Shown one piece after another: positions 25,945 to 33,872 of a stretch of 64,000 bases of DNA. The translations under genes were made by a program, and so were the position numbers. The stretch's first letter is position 1; every line of letters starts with the position of its first letter. Source of the DNA: Gelidibacter gilvus (lineage in GTDB: Bacteria; Bacteroidota; Bacteroidia; Flavobacteriales; Flavobacteriaceae); the NCBI RefSeq assembly GCF_004115975.1, contig NZ_SDDZ01000001.1:806001-870000 (forward strand), in the 5' to 3' direction. The notes below the pieces were generated by a model. It saw nothing but the letters and a program-made list of their open reading frames with translations. It was not told where the DNA came from and made no database searches.

Positions 25945-27195
25945 ATGAAAATTGCTCTTATGTTACGATGGCTTGTATTTACCATTTTCTATATTCTCAT
26001 TACACTATATGGATTTCAAGCGATTAGGACACTTACCAAAAACGTCTGGATCCACTATATCTTTATTGCAATAGGCGTGATCATAGCAGGTAATTTAATC
26101 ATTCAATTTGCCTTTGGGGCTGGAGGGCGCGTACTTTCGCCTTCAAAAAGTTACGCCTTCGGGTATATCTTAACCTTCCTATTTTTTAATGTCGTTTTGA
26201 TCCTTTTTCTCTTTGGAGAGGATATTGTGCGTTCTTTTATAGGGATATACTCTAAGTTTTTTACTTCTAAAGAATCGTTTTACATGCCTTCAAGACGCAA
26301 GTTTATAAGCGGTGTGGCTGTGGGGATTGCGGCGATTCCTTTTGCTGCTATGCTGTATGGAATGTATAAGGGTAAGTATAATTACAAAGTTATTAGGCAT
26401 ACCTTACATTTTGACGATTTGCCCGAGGCTTTTGATGGGTATAAGATTACACATATCAGCGATATCCATTCTGGAAGTTTTGACAACCGGCCCGAAGTGG
26501 AGCGTGCTGTGAATATGGTCAAACAGCAAAACTCTGATGTCATTCTTTTTACTGGAGATTTGGTCAATAATAAAAGTTCAGAATTATTGCCATGGATGGA
26601 CTTGTTTTCCGAACTAAAGGCTGATGATGGCGTGTTTTCCGTATTGGGAAACCATGACTACGGCGATTATATTGATTGGGATTCCTCCTCTGAGAAGGAG
26701 CAAAACCTTGAAGAATTAATACAGCTTCAAAAAGACTTGGGCTACGATATTTTACTCAATGAAAACCGCTTTATTGAAAGGGATGGACATCGTATTGCTC
26801 TTTTAGGATGTGAAAACTGGGGGAAAGGTGGCTTTAAAAAAGCAGGTGATTTAAGTAAAGCTGCGGAAGGCGTTCACGCTGACGATTTTAAAATATTGAT
26901 GACCCATGACCCAAGCCACTGGGATGAGGTGGTCATCAATGATGATTACCATTACCATTTGACTTTAAGTGGACATACCCATGGCATGCAGTTTGGCATC
27001 GAAATTCCGGGATGGATCAAATGGAGCCCAATCAAATACCGTTATAAACATTGGGCAGGGGTATATAGAGAAAAAGGACAATACATAAATGTCAACAGAG
27101 GTTTTGGCTATTTGGGCTATCCAGGTCGGGTGGGAATTTGGCCAGAGATAACGGTGATTGAACTTAAAAAAGGATCCAAAGACCGATTGGCATAA
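25945..27195 (+). CDS. Membrane-anchored metallophosphoesterase, YkuE/YaeI-like
   Basis: About 416 residues: four predicted membrane helices in the first ~110 residues, a basic segment (PSRRKFISG) and another hydrophobic stretch, then a calcineurin-like phosphoesterase domain. Metal-binding motifs are ITHISDIHSG (D, H), LFTGDLVNN (GD), VLGNHDYGD (GNHD), LMTHDPSHW and LSGHTHGMQFG (GHTH), so the two-metal site is complete. Related proteins act on phospholipid-type or nucleotide phosphoesters at the membrane; the substrate here is unknown. A TATCTTTG box ends directly before the first ATG, so translation may start at the sixth codon's ATG (25960) instead. Confidence 0.85.
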   Translation: MKIALMLRWLVFTIFYILITLYGFQAIRTLTKNVWIHYIFIAIGVIIAGNLIIQFAFGAGGRVLSPSKSYAFGYILTFLFFNVVLILFLFGEDIVRSFIGIYSKFFTSKESFYMPSRRKFISGVAVGIAAIPFAAMLYGMYKGKYNYKVIRHTLHFDDLPEAFDGYKITHISDIHSGSFDNRPEVERAVNMVKQQNSDVILFTGDLVNNKSSELLPWMDLFSELKADDGVFSVLGNHDYGDYIDWDSSSEKEQNLEELIQLQKDLGYDILLNENRFIERDGHRIALLGCENWGKGGFKKAGDLSKAAEGVHADDFKILMTHDPSHWDEVVINDDYHYHLTLSGHTHGMQFGIEIPGWIKWSPIKYRYKHWAGVYREKGQYINVNRGFGYLGYPGRVGIWPEITVIELKKGSKDRLA

Positions 27196-27297
27196 AGTCC
27201 TCATTGAGCATGCACAAGCTATTTACATATGTTTTAGGTTAATAAAAAAAAAATAAGTAGGTTTGTAATAGCACATTTGATCTAAACATTAAAATGT

Positions 27298-27594
27298 ATG
27301 TCAAAATTTGGGGAAATCATAGATGTCGATATTCCTGTTTTGTTAGATTTTTTTACAGAATGGAATGAACAATCTATTGCAATGCATCCTGTGTTAAGAG
27401 ATGTAGCTGCTGCTCTTGGAGACAAGGCAAAAGTGATCAAAATTGATATTGATAAGAATAAGGAACTGGCTGAAGCGCTTCGCGTAAAAGGTCTGCCTAC
27501 GCTTTTTATCTATAAAAGTGGAGAGATGAAATGGCGTCACAGCGGAGAACAAGATGCGGATACGCTTATTAATATCCTCCAAGAATATATTTGA
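27298..27594 (+). CDS. Thioredoxin-fold protein lacking the CxxC active site
   Basis: This 98-residue protein has the thioredoxin layout: strand VLLDFFTEW, KVIKIDIDKNKELAEALRVKGLPTLFIYKSG with the conserved cis-Pro (GLPT), and a C-terminal helix. Where WCGPC would be, the sequence reads WNEQS, so both redox cysteines are gone (Asn and Ser). It cannot act as a dithiol reductase. A binding, chaperone-like or regulatory role is possible, but I would not name one. No signal peptide. It has its own terminator and lies 102 bases after the phosphoesterase gene. Confidence 0.85.
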   Translation: MSKFGEIIDVDIPVLLDFFTEWNEQSIAMHPVLRDVAAALGDKAKVIKIDIDKNKELAEALRVKGLPTLFIYKSGEMKWRHSGEQDADTLINILQEYI

Positions 27595-27597
27595 CAA

Positions 27598-27625
27598 ATT
27601 CCTGCGCATGCAGGAATCTTTTTTT
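27598..27625 (+). terminator. Intrinsic terminator after the thioredoxin-like gene
   Basis: ATTCCTGC and GCAGGAAT form an 8-bp stem around GCAT and are followed by CTTTTTTT. It begins three bases after the stop codon. Confidence 0.88.
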
Positions 27626-27975
27626 ATACGCAACACCCATAAAAGTTTACTCAACACGTTTTAATTGATAGCCTTTGACTAAAATTCTCCAATTTTTCAG
27701 TCAAATGGGGCATCATGATTTTTGACGATTTTCTATTCTTGTCCGATTTGCTAGGCTTAATTACCAAACTTTCCTGATCTACCTTTCCAAATCATTTTTC
27801 ATTTTATTGCTAAATATGGCTTTTCTCATCAGTCAAAGCAGGAAATTAAAATAAAGCCATAACTTATATAAAAATCCTATAAATTACCGCTCTATGTATA
27901 AGTATTACTTTTTCACAAATTTAATGGGCGTGTTATTTTTTAAATTGTAGAAGTAGACTTGAACTATTAAATAAA
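27626..27975. other. Intergenic region between convergent genes, nothing recognised
   Basis: About 350 A/T-rich bases. No gene, repeat or clear hairpin with a T run is seen. The deacetylase on the other strand ends here without an obvious terminator. Confidence 0.5.
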
Positions 27976-28698
27976 TTACAGACGTTCAAACTTATAACCT
28001 GCCTCATTAAAATGGTGTAATACCTTCGGAAGGGCATACATCATGTTTCTTGATGCTTTCAAACTATCATGAAAAACGATAATGCTTCCCGGTCGGGCTT
28101 TGGAAATGACATTTTTCGCACATTGTTCTTCTGATATGGAATCTTTCCAGTCAAATGCTAAAATATCCCACATAATAATTTCGTAGCCTAAAGCTAGTAA
28201 GCGCCTACCTTGTTTGGGAGTAATCTGTCCGTAGGGAGGGCGGAATAGATTGACGATTGTTGATTTACGATTTACGATTGGTGACCCCTTAGATTGGTTG
28301 GCGTTCGGGGTTTGAAATTTGGAATTTGGAATCTGGAGTTTGGAATTTGAAACTTGGTAATCGATGATATCCTGTGTTTTTTTGACTTGATCCACATAAA
28401 CATCACTAGTGGTCGTCCATCCCTTAGGGTGAGAAAATGTGTGATTGCCCACGGCATGGCCTTCTTTCAGAATATCATTAAATATTTGAGGGTGTTCTTC
28501 TATATTATTGCCAATACAAAAAAACGTGGCCTTGGCGTTATATTCCTTTAAAATAGTTAAGGTCCAATGCGTTATTTCTGGCGTTGGACCATCATCAAAA
28601 GTTAAGTAGATGATCTTTTGATCTTGAGGCATATTCCAAACGTATTTCGGAAATATGCCTTTGAGCAATTTTGGGGTTCTTACAGGAATGAGGTTCAC
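27976..28698 (-). CDS. Polysaccharide deacetylase (NodB domain) with a repeat-derived insert
   Basis: This 240-residue protein belongs to carbohydrate esterase family 4, whose metal-dependent enzymes remove acetyl groups from GlcNAc polymers such as peptidoglycan. Motifs: YLTFDDGPTPE (Asp34-Asp35), GNHTFSHP (His86, His90), FRPPYGQ (about 152-158), MWDILAFDW and IIVFHDS. No signal peptide is visible. Residues ~114-150 (QVSNSKLQIPNSKFQTPN and following) are a low-complexity insert encoded by short-period repeats, sitting between the HxxxH and RPPYG motifs. The start is GTG; no ATG is near enough to keep the domain. The gene follows the DUF2723 gene by 6 bases, so the two are co-transcribed. Confidence 0.88.
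   Translation of the reverse strand: MNLIPVRTPKLLKGIFPKYVWNMPQDQKIIYLTFDDGPTPEITHWTLTILKEYNAKATFFCIGNNIEEHPQIFNDILKEGHAVGNHTFSHPKGWTTTSDVYVDQVKKTQDIIDYQVSNSKLQIPNSKFQTPNANQSKGSPIVNRKSTIVNLFRPPYGQITPKQGRRLLALGYEIIMWDILAFDWKDSISEEQCAKNVISKARPGSIIVFHDSLKASRNMMYALPKVLHHFNEAGYKFERL
28249..28359. repeat. Short-period repeats inside the deacetylase reading frame
   Basis: Two repeat types lie side by side: GTTGATTTACGATTTACGAT (from about 28257) and units of TTTGGAATTTGGAATCTGGA (from about 28313). Their length keeps the frame open and adds ~37 residues to the protein. Such strings are otherwise intergenic in look. Confidence 0.65.
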
Positions 28699-28704
28699 AA
28701 AAAA

Positions 28705-31700
28705 TCAGTCAAATTTTATTAGATCATCGATGGTGTCTGTTATGATATCGCGTTCTTCTCTGGGTACTTCTCGTCGTGGTTCATCGTCGCTCATAAAGTG
28801 CTTGAACAATTGCAAGTAATTATTGAATTTCTCAGTTTCTTTCAATGCGAAGTCCTTATCGTTATAAACCACAGTAATGTCCACTAAACTTCTGTAACGT
28901 TCTATATCAGTAACGATTTGATCCAAATAACGGGTTTGGTTTTCGAGAGAAAGTCCACTATAATACGTTAGGCTTTCTTGGTATTTCTTGGTGACGTCCA
29001 TATAAAGTTTTCTGGCTTTTTCTATTTTTCCTACTTCATAATAACCACTGATATAAGGCTCCAATAAGGTGTAATACCCAAAATAATCAACCGGCATTTT
29101 TTCCATTGCCAAATCGGCTATTTTCTCAGCTTTTTCAGGTTGATCTTCATTGATTAGCTGCTCCATTAATCGCGCGAGGTTCCCTCTGTAGGTAATCCCG
29201 TTTTTACGCGTTTCCACATCGTGATAAATATCAGGACTGCCACTGTTGCCCCAGTTCCAAGACATCACTTTGTCATACATCAACTCTGTGTCCACACGCC
29301 CCATGTCAAACGGATTAGCTCTGTCCACTGGCGTTCTAATTGGCACCAGTTTATAGGTCAGACCATCCAATTGTAAGTAATCTTTCATCCAGATATAATC
29401 ATCGTCACCAAAACTTCCACCGGTAAAATAGATAGGACGTTCCCAATTATTGTTGGCAACAATATCCAACATCAGCAATCTGTTTTTATAAAGTGCACCT
29501 CCAGTAATTTGTATGACAATCTCATCCACAATTTTATCAGCGTCTTTCTCCTTGACAATGCCATGCTCTAAAACCGAAGCTTTATCTACAGGAATTCTGA
29601 TAGATTTGGTAGGATAATAATTGGTGTTCAACATATTTGGGGGATAGCTACTAATGTCCCTTCCCTCTTGTTGTAAGGCGTATTTAAGTTTTGTACGTGG
29701 GTTATCGCTACTGACAAAGTCCATAAACTCCTTAATGCTTAAGGTGTCTTTGGTGATTTCCTTTTCGACAATATAATCGCGTGTTCCGTAACGGTATTGC
29801 TCATGTGTCAATTGCGACGGAATGGGGTCACTTGTATAGGCTTTCCGTTTCATTTGGTCAATATACCAATCTGTTTGAAAAAGGCTCGTGTTGATCACTC
29901 TGACATCTCTTCGGATGCCTTCTATTTCTTGGGCATACCACAATGGGAAGGTGTCATTATCTCCAATGGTGAATAGAATGGCGTTAGGTGCGCAAGATTC
30001 CAGGTATTTAACCGCCATAGCATGAGCTGTTTTTTTACCTGATCGGTCATGATCATCCCAATTGTTTGCTGCCAATATTCCTGGAACCAAGACCAAACAT
30101 GCCAATGTAATAACATGTGGTAGATATTTTGAAGCCCAATATTTTCTTATGGTATCAAAAATGGCATACACTCCAAAGCCTATCCAAATGGCAAAGACAT
30201 AAAATGATCCAACCACAGAATAGTCACGCTCTCGTGGTTCAAATGGTCTGACGTTGGTGTAAAATTGAATGGCAAGCCCTGTCATCAGGAAAAACACCAA
30301 TAGGGTCCAAAACAACTTTTTATCCCTTCCAATTAAAAACAAGAAACCAATCAGACCTAAAATAAGAGGTAGGAAATAATAGGTGTTACGGGCTTTATTG
30401 TTTTTAACATCACTTGGCAAGTTGTCTTGAGACATATTGAGATGCCACGCGTCAAAAGGTTTGATCCCGCTGATCCAGTTGCCATTCAAATCGTCATATT
30501 TTCCTTGAATATCATTCTGACGACCGGTGAAATTCCACATAAAATAGCGCCAGTACATGTATCCAAATTGGTACTCAAACATATACCCAATGTTTTGCAC
30601 CAGTGATGGTTTTTCAATATCTAAATATTGTCCAAATTGTTTTAGGAATTTGTGATAATCACTATAATCGACCTGTCCTTCTCGGACATTTTTCTTAAAA
30701 TCGGATACGATGTCCCTAATCTGGGATTCCATCAGATATTCCGCCTTGATGTTGAAATCCAACAATCCTGTAAACATCATATAGTTCTCGGCGTTCTCGC
30801 TACTCCACATGCGTGGTAAGATTGAGGCTTGGATGGAATTATAATTTTGTTTGGCATTCTTATAATCGTTGACAATCACATATTTTCCTGCTTCTTTATC
30901 CTTTTCATAGTTGGGTTTGTCATCTATATAAGGTTGGTTTTCGTCAAGTCCTGTGTACTGCTCAGTGAATAGAGGTCCGTAAAACAGGTGGGTTTCTGGA
31001 TACTGCTCTAAGTTATAGTAAGCTAACAATTCACGTGCATCTGAAGGATCATTCTCATTGACAACCACATTGGCATTTGCTCGTATTGGAAGCATTAACC
31101 AACACGAAAACCCTATAAAAATAAACATCAAACATAATACTAAGGTGTTGGCGATATGTTTTTGATGATCTCTTGTATATTTCAATCCAAAATAAAACGC
31201 AGCAACCACGATAATAAAGGCAATAATGGTTCCTGAGTTAAAGGGCATGCCAAGGCTGTTCACAAAGAAAATTTCTGAAGCACTAAATATTTTCAGTGCA
31301 TTAGGAAGCAAAAGTTTGAAAATGAACAATAGAATAGCTGCAGAAACCGCGTTGGCCACTATGAAATTTGTAACAGTTATAGTTTTATAGTTCTTAAAAT
31401 AATAAATCAGTCCTATCGCAGGAATGGTCAAAAGACCCATAAAATGCACACCAAAAGACAGACCAATAACAAAGGCAATTAATATGAGCCAACGGTTGCC
31501 ACGTGGTTTATCCATATCCTGTTCCCAGCGTAATGCCAACCAAAACATGACGGCCATAATTAAAGTTGCCATGGCATAAACTTCAGTCTCTACAGCATTG
31601 AACCAAAACGAATCTGTAAAAGTGAAGGCCAAACTTCCAACTAGTCCACTACCAAGAATGGCTATCTTTTTAGTATCAGTGAACTCTTCATCTGTTTTAA

Positions 31701-32019
31701 CCAGTTTTTTAAGTAATAGGGTAATGGTCCAAAACATGAATAAAATTGTGAAGGCACTTGCGGCGCCACTCATCATATTCAACATAGCTCCAATTTGGGA
31801 AGGTTCCAGGGCGAACATCGAAAAGAAGGCACCAAGCATTTGGAACAATGGAGCTCCTGGAGGGTGACCAACCTGGAGTTTTGCAGAAGTCAATATATAT
31901 TCTCCTGCATCCCAGAAACTAACGGTCGGTTCAATGGTAAGTGCATAAACAGTAAATGCAATGGCAAAGACAAACCAACCTAAAATGGTATTCCATTTTT
32001 TGAAGTTGAAATGATTCAT
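28705..32019 (-). CDS. DUF2723 multi-pass membrane protein (TMEM260-like, putative glycosyltransferase)
   Basis: This 1104-residue protein opens with FNFKKWNTILGWFVFAIAFTVYALTIEPTVSFWDAGEYILTSAKLQVGHPPGAPLFQML. The FWDxGE and HPPGxPL motifs define DUF2723 and resemble the catalytic first loop of GT-C type transferases. About 12 membrane helices fill the first ~280 residues and the ~580-680 region. Soluble segments follow (about 310-560 and 690-1104), the last with helical TPR-like repeats (PEKAEKIADLAMEKMPVDYFGYYTL). The human relative TMEM260 is a protein O-mannosyltransferase, so a role in protein or envelope glycosylation is plausible but inferred. The downstream deacetylase is 6 bases away, again suggesting envelope sugar work. 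Confidence 0.85.
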   Translation of the reverse strand: MNHFNFKKWNTILGWFVFAIAFTVYALTIEPTVSFWDAGEYILTSAKLQVGHPPGAPLFQMLGAFFSMFALEPSQIGAMLNMMSGAASAFTILFMFWTITLLLKKLVKTDEEFTDTKKIAILGSGLVGSLAFTFTDSFWFNAVETEVYAMATLIMAVMFWLALRWEQDMDKPRGNRWLILIAFVIGLSFGVHFMGLLTIPAIGLIYYFKNYKTITVTNFIVANAVSAAILLFIFKLLLPNALKIFSASEIFFVNSLGMPFNSGTIIAFIIVVAAFYFGLKYTRDHQKHIANTLVLCLMFIFIGFSCWLMLPIRANANVVVNENDPSDARELLAYYNLEQYPETHLFYGPLFTEQYTGLDENQPYIDDKPNYEKDKEAGKYVIVNDYKNAKQNYNSIQASILPRMWSSENAENYMMFTGLLDFNIKAEYLMESQIRDIVSDFKKNVREGQVDYSDYHKFLKQFGQYLDIEKPSLVQNIGYMFEYQFGYMYWRYFMWNFTGRQNDIQGKYDDLNGNWISGIKPFDAWHLNMSQDNLPSDVKNNKARNTYYFLPLILGLIGFLFLIGRDKKLFWTLLVFFLMTGLAIQFYTNVRPFEPRERDYSVVGSFYVFAIWIGFGVYAIFDTIRKYWASKYLPHVITLACLVLVPGILAANNWDDHDRSGKKTAHAMAVKYLESCAPNAILFTIGDNDTFPLWYAQEIEGIRRDVRVINTSLFQTDWYIDQMKRKAYTSDPIPSQLTHEQYRYGTRDYIVEKEITKDTLSIKEFMDFVSSDNPRTKLKYALQQEGRDISSYPPNMLNTNYYPTKSIRIPVDKASVLEHGIVKEKDADKIVDEIVIQITGGALYKNRLLMLDIVANNNWERPIYFTGGSFGDDDYIWMKDYLQLDGLTYKLVPIRTPVDRANPFDMGRVDTELMYDKVMSWNWGNSGSPDIYHDVETRKNGITYRGNLARLMEQLINEDQPEKAEKIADLAMEKMPVDYFGYYTLLEPYISGYYEVGKIEKARKLYMDVTKKYQESLTYYSGLSLENQTRYLDQIVTDIERYRSLVDITVVYNDKDFALKETEKFNNYLQLFKHFMSDDEPRREVPREERDIITDTIDDLIKFD

Positions 32020-32445
32020 AGATTTTTTGTTGAATTAGAGTGGCGAATTTAAGAATAAATATAGAAGAGGGGAAAGTTTTTAAGTAAACGTTAAGGATTT
32101 ATAGAATGAACGAATTATCATTTTGAAACTCGGTATTGAATTTTGTTTTCAATTGACATTTTAAACGCTGTTTCAGAAGGATGATGACTTTTTCGGTTTC
32201 TTTGTTTTATATGACGGTATTAGTTAAGAATGCAAGGGGTTTATTGTGGCGACGGGACAGGTGAGGTGATTATTAAGTTGTTTTCATGGCTCGATTAGGT
32301 GTTTTAACATAAAATCTCATTAATTAACTCCAATTTTACATTCTGAGATATGCGATTAAACCGTTGATTGACAAAGGTATGTTGAGTGATGTTTTTTTTT
32401 ATACGTCTTGAATATTTAAAATAACGCTTTTTCTATGTAAAATAT
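32020..32445. other. Intergenic region upstream of tRNA-Gln, nothing recognised
   Basis: About 425 A/T-rich bases between the divergent DUF2723 gene and the tRNA promoter. I see no gene, repeat or convincing structure. The DUF2723 promoter should lie here on the minus strand but no full consensus was found. Confidence 0.5.
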
Positions 32446-32475
32446 TTGCAAGAATAAAACATTGTAGTAAATTTG
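32446..32475 (+). promoter_or_regulatory. tRNA-Gln promoter
   Basis: TTG (32446-32448), exactly 19 bases, then TAAATTTG (32468-32475). This is a full match to the Bacteroidota consensus, ending 17 bases before the tRNA. Confidence 0.8.
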
Positions 32476-32492
32476 CATCCTCAATTGGAGAT

Positions 32493-32565
32493 TGGCCTAT
32501 GGTGTAACTGGCAACACGTCTGGTTTTGGTCCAGAAGAGTCTAGGTTCGAGCCCTAGTAGGCCAA
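32493..32565 (+). tRNA. tRNA-Gln (anticodon TTG)
   Basis: The 73-base gene has acceptor arms TGGCCTA and TAGGCCA with discriminator A, a D-arm with GGTGTAACTGGCAAC, an anticodon stem TCTGG/CCAGA with loop TTTTGGT (anticodon TTG, reading CAA), and a T-arm CTAGG-TTCGAGC-CCTAG. No CCA end is encoded; ACAAG follows. Its last 16 bases are the start of the tandem repeat downstream. Confidence 0.95.
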
Positions 32566-32574
32566 CAAGAATTG

Positions 32575-32606
32575 AAATCCCGATTTAGCAATAAGTCGGG
32601 ATTTTT
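32575..32606 (+). terminator. Terminator of tRNA-Gln, first copy
   Basis: AAATCCCGA and TCGGGATTT form a 9-bp stem with a 12-base loop and a T run, 10 bases after the tRNA. An identical copy lies at 32687-32718 in the second repeat unit. Confidence 0.8.
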
Positions 32607-32686
32607 GTATAATGGATATACCTACTAGGGCGAGAAGTTTATGCTGAGCGTAGTCGAAGTAAGCCCTAGTAGGCCAACAAGAATTG

Positions 32687-32718
32687 AAATCCCGATTTAG
32701 CAATAAGTCGGGATTTTT
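32687..32718 (+). terminator. Second copy of the tRNA-Gln terminator
   Basis: Same hairpin as at 32575-32606, moved by exactly 112 bases within the tandem repeat. It follows a 16-base tRNA fragment and not a full tRNA. Confidence 0.65.
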
Positions 32719-32797
32719 GTATAATGGATATACCTACTAGGGCGAGAAGTTTATGCTGAGCGTAGTCGAAGTAAGCCCTAGTAGGCCAACAGTTTTT

Positions 32798-32832
32798 AAA
32801 AATCCTGATTATTTATTTAATCAGGATTTTTT
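32798..32832 (+). terminator. Third, unrelated terminator after the tRNA-Gln array
   Basis: AATCCTGATT and AATCAGGATT form a 10-bp stem with an 8-base A/T loop and T6. It directly follows the last tRNA 3' fragment and may be the ancestral tRNA terminator, pushed downstream by the inserted units. Confidence 0.75.
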
Positions 32833-32893
32833 GTTTTTGGAATTAGGTGATTCCAATTCATTCGGCGTGACAGCATATGGAAATAGGAAATTT

Positions 32894-33718
32894 TTATATC
32901 TTAAACGTAATCACAGGCAGATCCGCATGATTGACCACGTCTTCACCAATGCTGCCACTAAAGAAATGTGAAATACCTTGTCGGCCGTGGGTGCTTATGC
33001 CTATTAAGTCGGCGTTAATTTCTTTTGAGAAATTCAAAACACCACTTTCGATGCTTTCATCATTATATATATGGATGGTATAGTCCTTAAAATCATAATC
33101 TTTGATGAAGTTGTCAATGCGGTTTTTTGCGTCGGAGGTTGAAAGGAAATCATTGGCGGTATTGACCATTAATAAATGCATTTTTGCTCCAAATGACTGG
33201 GCAAATTCTGTAGCCTGTCTATAGGTGTCCTTGTTGTCGTTTTTGAAGTCTGAAGCAAAAACAAAGCGTTCAACCTTAAAATCGTCATGTTTTCCTTTAA
33301 TCACCAAGACGGGAATATCAGAAGTACGAACCACTTTTTCTGCATTAGATCCTATAAACATTTCCTTCAAGCCGCTGGCGCCGTGAGATCCCATGACAAT
33401 CAGGTTGACGTTGTGCTCATGACAGGTATCAATAACACTGCTGAAGGAAGGGAAGTTTTTCACAATATCATGAACCTTAATGTCTTTTAGATAACTTTTA
33501 GATAGAAGGGCCTCAAATTTTTGTTCTGCAAGTTTCATAAAAAACATGGCCTCGGGTAATGCGCTTGGTGTGTTCATTGCATCAATTTCTTGTAATGGTA
33601 TTTCCAACATGTGCAACAAGTAGATTTCAGAACCGTGTTTTTTGGCCAATTGCGCTGCGACTTTTAGAGCGTTTTCTGCTTGTTCTGAGAAGTCTGTGGG
33701 TACAAGAATTTTTTTCAT
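32894..33718 (-). CDS. Universal stress protein, tandem UspA domains
   Basis: This 274-residue cytoplasmic protein has two UspA domains. Domain 1 (about 1-145) begins MKKILVPTDFSEQAENALKVAAQLAKKHG and ends with the nucleotide-binding VMGSHGASGLKEMFIGSNAEKVVRTSDIPVLVIKG (G2xG9GS type). Domain 2 (about 150-274) begins RFVFASDFKNDN and ends GISTHGRQGISHFFSGSIGEDVVNHADLPVITFKI. Both keep the ATP-binding glycine motif. Such proteins respond to starvation, oxygen or redox stress; the precise role is unknown. It stands alone, divergent from rimP. Confidence 0.9.
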   Translation of the reverse strand: MKKILVPTDFSEQAENALKVAAQLAKKHGSEIYLLHMLEIPLQEIDAMNTPSALPEAMFFMKLAEQKFEALLSKSYLKDIKVHDIVKNFPSFSSVIDTCHEHNVNLIVMGSHGASGLKEMFIGSNAEKVVRTSDIPVLVIKGKHDDFKVERFVFASDFKNDNKDTYRQATEFAQSFGAKMHLLMVNTANDFLSTSDAKNRIDNFIKDYDFKDYTIHIYNDESIESGVLNFSKEINADLIGISTHGRQGISHFFSGSIGEDVVNHADLPVITFKI

Positions 33719-33776
33719 GGAGAGGAAGTTGATTTGTGAATCATAAATTTAATAATAAAAATCGACTTTATATCCT

Positions 33777-33808
33777 TTGGATAAGTCAATAAAAAAATCG
33801 TATATTTG
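33777..33808 (+). promoter_or_regulatory. Promoter of the rimP-nusA-infB operon
   Basis: TTG (33777-33779), 21 bases, then TATATTTG (33801-33808): full consensus. Transcription should start near 33815, leaving ~58 bases of leader before the rimP ATG at 33873. Confidence 0.8.
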
Positions 33809-33834
33809 CACCGCTGAATGATAAAAGAGAACAC

Positions 33835-33861
33835 GAGGGGACATGAAAGTCCCCTCTTTTT
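33835..33861 (+). terminator. Attenuator-like hairpin in the rimP-nusA-infB leader
   Basis: GAGGGGAC and GTCCCCTC form a perfect 8-bp stem with loop ATGAAA, followed by TTTTT. It lies between the promoter and the true rimP start, so it would end transcription before the operon unless overcome. An upstream ATG (33843) falls in the loop. NusA, encoded in the operon, acts on such hairpins, so feedback control is an attractive inference. Confidence 0.6.
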
Positions 33862-33872
33862 ATACTAATATA

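Larger units (their letters stand above)
32550..32791 (+). repeat. Two tandem 112-bp units plus an 18-bp remnant, each starting with the tRNA-Gln 3' end
   Basis: Units 32550-32661 and 32662-32773 read as identical; a third start (AGCCCTAGTAGGCCAACA) lies at 32774-32791. Each unit contains the last 16 bases of the tRNA gene, a terminator (AAATCCCGA/TCGGGATTT plus T run), then CCTACTAGGGC, which is an exact inverted copy of GCCCTAGTAGG in the next tRNA piece. Between those arms is a REP-like core (GTTTATGCTGAGCGTAGTCG). The result resembles serial insertions at a tRNA 3' end with the 17-18 base tRNA piece as direct repeat. Confidence 0.85.

Noticed and set aside
32662-32678. Additional tRNA genes in the repeats
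   Set aside because: Only the last 16-18 bases of tRNA-Gln are present; no D-arm or anticodon arm.
32550-32791. Possible CRISPR array
   Set aside because: The repeat unit is 112 bp with no unique spacers and includes a tRNA end and a terminator.
32753-32971. A 72-codon open frame after tRNA-Gln
   Set aside because: It begins in the tandem repeat, passes a terminator and overlaps the end of the stress protein gene; no protein-like features.
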